This document shows positions 58,305 through 64,000 of a stretch of 64,000 nucleotides of DNA, one piece after another. Within the stretch, counting starts at the first letter, position 1. Each line of letters starts with the position of its first letter. The position numbers were made by a program, and so were the translations under genes. This stretch comes from Gammaproteobacteria bacterium (GTDB taxonomy: Bacteria; Pseudomonadota; Gammaproteobacteria; Burkholderiales; Sulfuricellaceae): assembly GCA_018824405.1 (NCBI GenBank), contig JAHJGO010000026.1, positions 124,001-188,000 of the forward strand, in the 5' to 3' direction. The notes under the pieces are model-generated. The model saw only the letters and a program-made list of their open reading frames with translations, was not told the origin of the DNA and did no database searches.

Positions 58305-59201
58305 TTATTGACGCAATTGTTCTTCCCTGAGCAGGAATACGTGTTCATCTCCGGCGCTGGTTTCAAGCCAGCTAAACGGCAGGTCCGGGAAGGCCATTTC
58401 CACTGCATCGCGGTTGTGGCCGATCTCGACCACCAGTACGCCACCGGGATTGAGGTGTTTGGGTGCTTCACGCAGGATCACGCGGGTCGCATCGAGGCCA
58501 TCTTCGCCGCTACCCAGGGCCAGTTCGGGCTCGTGCTTGTATTCCGGCGGCAGTGCTGCCACGGAGGGCGCATTGACGTAAGGCGGGTTGCTGATGATCA
58601 CGTCGTAACGCTGTTCCTCGAGATTGCTGAACAGATCGGACTGCACCAGCCGGATATGTTCTTCAAGCCCATAATCAGTGACATTGCGTTGTGCCACTTC
58701 AAGCGCATCCGGAGAGATATCTGCCGCATCAATGTCTGCATTGGGAAATGCATGTGCCATGAGGATGGCCAGGCAGCCCGAACCAGTACATAAATCCAGC
58801 GCGGAAGTCACGGTCTCAGGGTCATCCACCCACGGAGCAAGCTGCTCTCTCAGTAATTCGGCAATGAAGGAGCGCGGCACGATAACGCGTTCATCCACAT
58901 AAAAGCGGAAGTCACCCAGCCAGGCTTCATGCGTCAGATAGGCAGAGGGAATGCGTTCCCTGGTGCGGCGCTCCAGAACATGCAGCACGCTTTCCAGTTC
59001 CTCTGAAGTCAGGCGTGCATCAAGAAAGGGCTCCAGCGTATCGAGAGGCAGGTGCAGGGTATGCAGGATGAGATAAGCGGCCTCGTCATAGGCGTTGTGT
59101 GTGCCATGGCCAAAAAAGAGGCCGGCTTCGTTAAAGCGGCTGACTGCGAAACGCAACAGGTCACGCAGAGTGGAGAGCTGGGATTTTGCTTCTGTATACA
59201 T
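58305..59201 (-). CDS. prmB: 50S ribosomal protein L3 N5-glutamine methyltransferase
   Basis: The 298-residue protein has an N-terminal helical domain and a SAM-dependent methyltransferase core with DLCTGSGCLAILMA and the glutamine-methylating motif NPPY (ISNPPYVNAPS). The N-terminal part (GHGTHNAYDEAAYLIL) distinguishes PrmB from the release-factor enzyme PrmC. The ATG at 59201 has AAGGA seven bases upstream; an earlier start at 59234 is less likely. Confidence 0.93.
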   Translation of the reverse strand: MYTEAKSQLSTLRDLLRFAVSRFNEAGLFFGHGTHNAYDEAAYLILHTLHLPLDTLEPFLDARLTSEELESVLHVLERRTRERIPSAYLTHEAWLGDFRFYVDERVIVPRSFIAELLREQLAPWVDDPETVTSALDLCTGSGCLAILMAHAFPNADIDAADISPDALEVAQRNVTDYGLEEHIRLVQSDLFSNLEEQRYDVIISNPPYVNAPSVAALPPEYKHEPELALGSGEDGLDATRVILREAPKHLNPGGVLVVEIGHNRDAVEMAFPDLPFSWLETSAGDEHVFLLREEQLRQ

Positions 59202-59230
59202 GGAAGTCCTTAAGGTGTTAGTTTCCGTCG

Positions 59231-59404
59231 TCAATCGCCGCCTCCGCCACCATCCCCGCCACAGTCACCGCCGGAATCGTTATCAAAGGAGAAAAATGCG
59301 CCGCCTCCGTCGTTGCCTTTTGAACGCTGCTTTCCTGTTCGAAAGTACAGGAAGCCGATCAGGGCAGCCAGTGCTGCGATGAACAAGATAAACGGGAGCG
59401 CCAT
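59231..59404 (-). CDS. Small membrane protein with Gly/Asp-rich, Cys-containing tail
   Basis: A 57-residue frame missed by length cut-offs. It has an N-terminal transmembrane segment (residues ~3-21, LPFILFIAALAALIGFLYF), a basic stop-transfer stretch (RTGKQRSKG) and a tail of Gly and Asp with one Cys (DNDSGGDCGGDGGGGGD). It starts five bases after the dapE stop on the same strand and ends 29 bases before prmB. Similar short proteins ending in Gly-Gly-Asp-Cys-Gly-Gly repeats exist, but I know no function. No strong Shine-Dalgarno; possible translational coupling to dapE. Confidence 0.65.
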   Translation of the reverse strand: MALPFILFIAALAALIGFLYFRTGKQRSKGNDGGGAFFSFDNDSGGDCGGDGGGGGD

Positions 59405-59409
59405 AGGTT

Positions 59410-60890
<1,481 letters not shown>

Positions 60891-61040
60891 GTGCAATGTT
60901 TTGTCTATGGTGATATCAGGGATTCCATGATGCAGGAGTCAGGGTTTCCCTGTAAATAATTGAATTCGTGTGATTCCAAGCAATTGTCTACTAAGATGAT
61001 TCATAAGTTTGCATCTCAACCATAAATATTGGAGGAGGGT

Positions 61041-64000
61041 ATGCTTCGTTTATTTATTGGCCTGCGCTCCCGCCTGATGTTGCTTATTCTGGCGGCTGTG
61101 CTGCCGGCCTTTCTGCTGGTGCTCTATTCTACCTTCGAGCAGCGGCGGACTGCAGCAGAATATGCAGAAACAGATGCGCTGAAGACGGCCCAGTCGGTTG
61201 CCGAGGCGCACCGGTCAACCGCTTCATCCGTGCGCCAGCTATTGCAAGGTCTTTCAACCCTGGCAGAAATCCCGGATATCAAGTCGGCCGGTCCCTGTAA
61301 CAAGATGTTGAAAAACATTCTACGTTTCAGTCCGGATTACGCCAACGCGGGTGTCGCGCTCAGCAACGGCGATGTGGTGTGCAGCGCGCTGCCGTTGACT
61401 GTGCCACTTAACGTGGCGGATCGTGTCTTTTTTCAGCGCGCGGTCGAGACCCGGGAGTTCTCCATCGGCGACTATCAGGTAGGTCGTATCGCTGACAAGC
61501 GCGGCATTCATTTTGGTTATCCGCTCCTGACAGTCGATAAGCGGATATGGGGAGTGGTTTTTATTCTTCTCGACCTGGATCGACTGAATGAGCGCTTGGC
61601 AGAAACACCTAACATTGATAACGGGGATGTCATTTTCTTGCTGGATGGAAAAGGGACAATTCTGGCGCGCCATCCAGAGCCTGATAAACACCTTAGCAAG
61701 TCGATAGAAAAGCTGCCGCTTTATCAGAAAATTCGTCAGTCACAGGGTGAAGGCACGTTTGACACGGATGGTCTTGACGGCATCAGGCGAATTTTTGCCT
61801 TTACCCCGCTATTCAGCAGGCCGGCTTGTTGCGCCTACGCAGTGGTGGGCGTTCCTGCCGAGGCTGTATATGCGAAATCCAATCGCGCATTTGTCCGCAA
61901 TATTTCGCTAATGTCCGGGATGGGGTTGCTGGTATTAGCACTTTCCTGGGTAGGTGGCAATATCCTGGTGCTGAAACGAGTTCGTGCGCTTACCAGTGTT
62001 GCGAAAAGAATGGGCCAGCACGACCTCACTGTCCGCTCCGGCCTGCCGCATGACGATGAGGAAATGGGACAGTTGGCGAGTTCGTTCGACGAGATGGCGG
62101 ATAATCTGGAGGAATGGCAAAAACATGCATTGCAGTCCAGGCATGAAATCGAGAAGCTGGGCTACCGCAATCAGCTGATTCTGGATTTGGCCGGAGAAGG
62201 GATTTGTGGTGTGGACAGAGAGGGTTTGATTACCTTTGTCAATCCAGCAGCGGCAGCCATGCTGGGTTACCGGGTTGATGAATTACTTGGCTTGCCCCTG
62301 CATCAAACCGTGCATTGCAAGAAGGCTGATGGCACGCTGAATCCGCATGAAAGTTGCCCGATGCATGTGGCGATTGAAGACGGGCTTAGCCATCATTGCA
62401 GTGATGAAATGCTCTGGTGCAAGGATGGCAGCGGATTTTATGTAGATTACACACTCATCCCCATGAAGGAAGGTGAGAAGGTTATCGGTGCCGTGGTGAC
62501 CTTCAGAGACATCACTGAGCGTAAAAGCCATGAGGAGCAGTTGGCGCATCAGGCCACGCACGACTCTTTGACCGGCCTGGCTAATCGCACCATTCTCAAT
62601 GACCGCATCGGTCTGCTGATTGAGCGGGCGGTAAGGGAAAAATCCGCCATAGCCTTATTATTGCTGGATCTTGACCGCTTCAAAGAGATCAACGACAGCC
62701 TGGGTCATGGTGCAGGTGATGAGCTGTTGCAAGACATGGCGACGCTCCTTTCTGATCTGATGCGAGACAGCGATACGGTGGCACGCCTGGGTGGAGACGA
62801 ATTCGTCATTCTGGTGGAAATGAATACGGCTGACAGTGCGATACCGGTTGCCCAGAAAATTCTCGAGGCTCTGAAAGAACCTTTCAGTATTTCTGGTAGG
62901 GAGGTGTTCGCTAGCACCAGCATCGGCATCAGCCTGTATCCCAAGGATGGCGCCAGTGGCGAAGAATTACTGAAAAATGCCGATGTGGCCATGTATCTTG
63001 CCAAGAAGCAGGGCCGCAATACCTTTCGTTTTTATAACGAGGGCATGAACACAAGTTCGACCGAGCGTCTGAATCTGGAAACCAGCCTGCGGCATGCGGT
63101 GGATAACGGTGAATTGCTGCTCTATTACCAGCCGCAGGTAAACCTGCATAGCGGCGAGATCATTGGTGCAGAAGCATTGATCCGCTGGCAGCATCCGGAA
63201 ATGGGGATGGTTTCGCCAGCAAAATTTATCCCGCTGGCTGAGGAAACCGGCCTGATTTTTCCGATCGGTGAATGGGTGATGCGGACGGCCTGCTCCCAAC
63301 TCAAAAGCTGGCAGGATGCCGGAGTGATGACGCCAACCGTGGCGGTGAACCTTTCGGCGCATCAGTTCAGGCAACGCCAACTGGTCAAGATGACGACCGG
63401 GGTGCTGCTGGATTCGGGGATCGATGCGCGCTACCTGGAACTGGAAATGACCGAAAGTGCGGTCATGGAGGATGCGGACCGGGTAATAAGAGTTCTGCGG
63501 GAGCTGAAAGACACCGGGGCCACGATTTCAATCGATGATTTCGGCACTGGCTATTCTTCGCTCAGCTACCTGAAGCAATTCGCCATCGACAAGCTTAAAG
63601 TGGATCAGTCCTTTGTCAGGGAAATCACTCGTGACCCTGGCGATGCCGCCATCGTGGTTGCGGTTATCACCATGGCGCACAGTCTGGGATTGAGTGTGAT
63701 TGCCGAGGGGGTGGAAACGGAAGGGCAACTGGAGTACCTGCGCAACCATGGCTGCGACGAGATGCAGGGCTACTTCTTTAGCCGTCCGGTCCCGGCAGGC
63801 GAATTTGAGCAAATGCTGCGGAGCGGCCGAAAACTGGTGCTGAATGGCCAAACTGAAGCTAGTCGGCAACGCACCCTGTTGCTGCTGGACGATGAATCCA
63901 ATATTACCGCTGCCTTGACTCGTTTGTTGCGTCGTGAGGGTTATCAAATTCTGGTCGCGCATAGCCCGGCCGATGCTTTTGAACTGCTTGCCGTCCATCA
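61041..64000 (+). CDS. Membrane CACHE-HAMP-PAS-GGDEF-EAL-REC protein, 3' end outside the window
   Basis: The frame opens at the ATG at 61041 behind a strong GGAGGAGG and is open for 986 codons to the window edge. Domains in order: transmembrane segment (~12-30), periplasmic dCACHE-like sensor (~35-280; FFQRAVETREFSIGDY), second transmembrane segment (~290-315), HAMP, PAS (~375-500; GEGICGVDREGLITFVN), GGDEF (RLGGDEFVILVE), EAL (AEALIRWQHPE, LEMTESAVM, IDDFGTGYSSL) and the start of a receiver domain (TLLLLDDESNITAALTRLLRREG). Both catalytic sites look intact. A C-terminal receiver in such a protein is unusual. Its cut-off is due to the window only. Confidence 0.92.
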   Translation, partial: MLRLFIGLRSRLMLLILAAVLPAFLLVLYSTFEQRRTAAEYAETDALKTAQSVAEAHRSTASSVRQLLQGLSTLAEIPDIKSAGPCNKMLKNILRFSPDYANAGVALSNGDVVCSALPLTVPLNVADRVFFQRAVETREFSIGDYQVGRIADKRGIHFGYPLLTVDKRIWGVVFILLDLDRLNERLAETPNIDNGDVIFLLDGKGTILARHPEPDKHLSKSIEKLPLYQKIRQSQGEGTFDTDGLDGIRRIFAFTPLFSRPACCAYAVVGVPAEAVYAKSNRAFVRNISLMSGMGLLVLALSWVGGNILVLKRVRALTSVAKRMGQHDLTVRSGLPHDDEEMGQLASSFDEMADNLEEWQKHALQSRHEIEKLGYRNQLILDLAGEGICGVDREGLITFVNPAAAAMLGYRVDELLGLPLHQTVHCKKADGTLNPHESCPMHVAIEDGLSHHCSDEMLWCKDGSGFYVDYTLIPMKEGEKVIGAVVTFRDITERKSHEEQLAHQATHDSLTGLANRTILNDRIGLLIERAVREKSAIALLLLDLDRFKEINDSLGHGAGDELLQDMATLLSDLMRDSDTVARLGGDEFVILVEMNTADSAIPVAQKILEALKEPFSISGREVFASTSIGISLYPKDGASGEELLKNADVAMYLAKKQGRNTFRFYNEGMNTSSTERLNLETSLRHAVDNGELLLYYQPQVNLHSGEIIGAEALIRWQHPEMGMVSPAKFIPLAEETGLIFPIGEWVMRTACSQLKSWQDAGVMTPTVAVNLSAHQFRQRQLVKMTTGVLLDSGIDARYLELEMTESAVMEDADRVIRVLRELKDTGATISIDDFGTGYSSLSYLKQFAIDKLKVDQSFVREITRDPGDAAIVVAVITMAHSLGLSVIAEGVETEGQLEYLRNHGCDEMQGYFFSRPVPAGEFEQMLRSGRKLVLNGQTEASRQRTLLLLDDESNITAALTRLLRREGYQILVAHSPADAFELLAVH

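Overview
The window is about 64 kb of an ordinary betaproteobacterial chromosome. The gene sets prfB-lysS, scpAB-rluB, guaBA, tamAB, purL, thrS-infC-rpmI-rplT-pheST-ihfA-merR, folD, prmB and dapE-yffB are all housekeeping and read closest, from memory, to Nitrosomonadales/Gallionellales-type sulfur- or iron-oxidising betaproteobacteria. A SoxXA-binding-protein-like lipoprotein (5984-6337) fits that, but species is inference. I see no insertion sequence, prophage or CRISPR array.

Layout. 1-6.3 kb: start of lysS, a CZB zinc-sensor protein and prfB (with its programmed +1 frameshift) on the minus strand; then scpA-scpB-rluB, a yqjD-yqjE-yqjK-like envelope operon and pgl on the plus strand. 6.5-9.7 kb: guaB-guaA behind a clear sigma-70 promoter. 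9.8-23.1 kb: an accessory cluster around the proteasome-like peptidase Anbu, with two circularly permuted ATP-grasp proteins, two alpha-E domains (one fused to ATP-grasp), three transglutaminase-like proteins (one fused to DUF2126), a ferredoxin-NADP reductase and a discoidin-like protein. Together they look like a peptide- or amide-forming system paired with its own proteolysis; its product is unknown and it is the most interesting part of the window. 23.5-30.3 kb: a LapA-like protein, tamB-tamA and an L,D-transpeptidase. 30.3-32.3 kb: 4.5S RNA, tRNA-Glu, a small membrane protein and nnr. 32.4-35.8 kb: a DUF3330 protein and a YaiO-like remnant/HEAT/glycosyltransferase group. 35.8-47.5 kb: purL, tRNA-Val and the thrS-to-merR translation operon, then tRNA-Pro(GGG). 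47.5-54.6 kb: tadA, a LysR regulator, a GGDEF-EAL protein, phoH and folD. 54.7-64 kb: a Pro-Arg-His tRNA cluster, two further GGDEF-EAL proteins (one coupled to a periplasmic phosphate-binding-like protein, one carrying a C-terminal receiver domain and running off the window), prmB, a small Gly-rich membrane protein, dapE and an ArsC-family protein.

Regulatory signals readable directly include perfect or near-perfect intrinsic terminators (5.9, 30.4, 40.0, 43.2, 47.5, 52.3 and 55.0 kb), sigma-70 promoters with 17-bp spacers (guaB, tRNA-Glu unit, tRNA-Val, tRNA-Pro-Arg-His), the RF2 frameshift site, and a non-canonical ATC start for infC.
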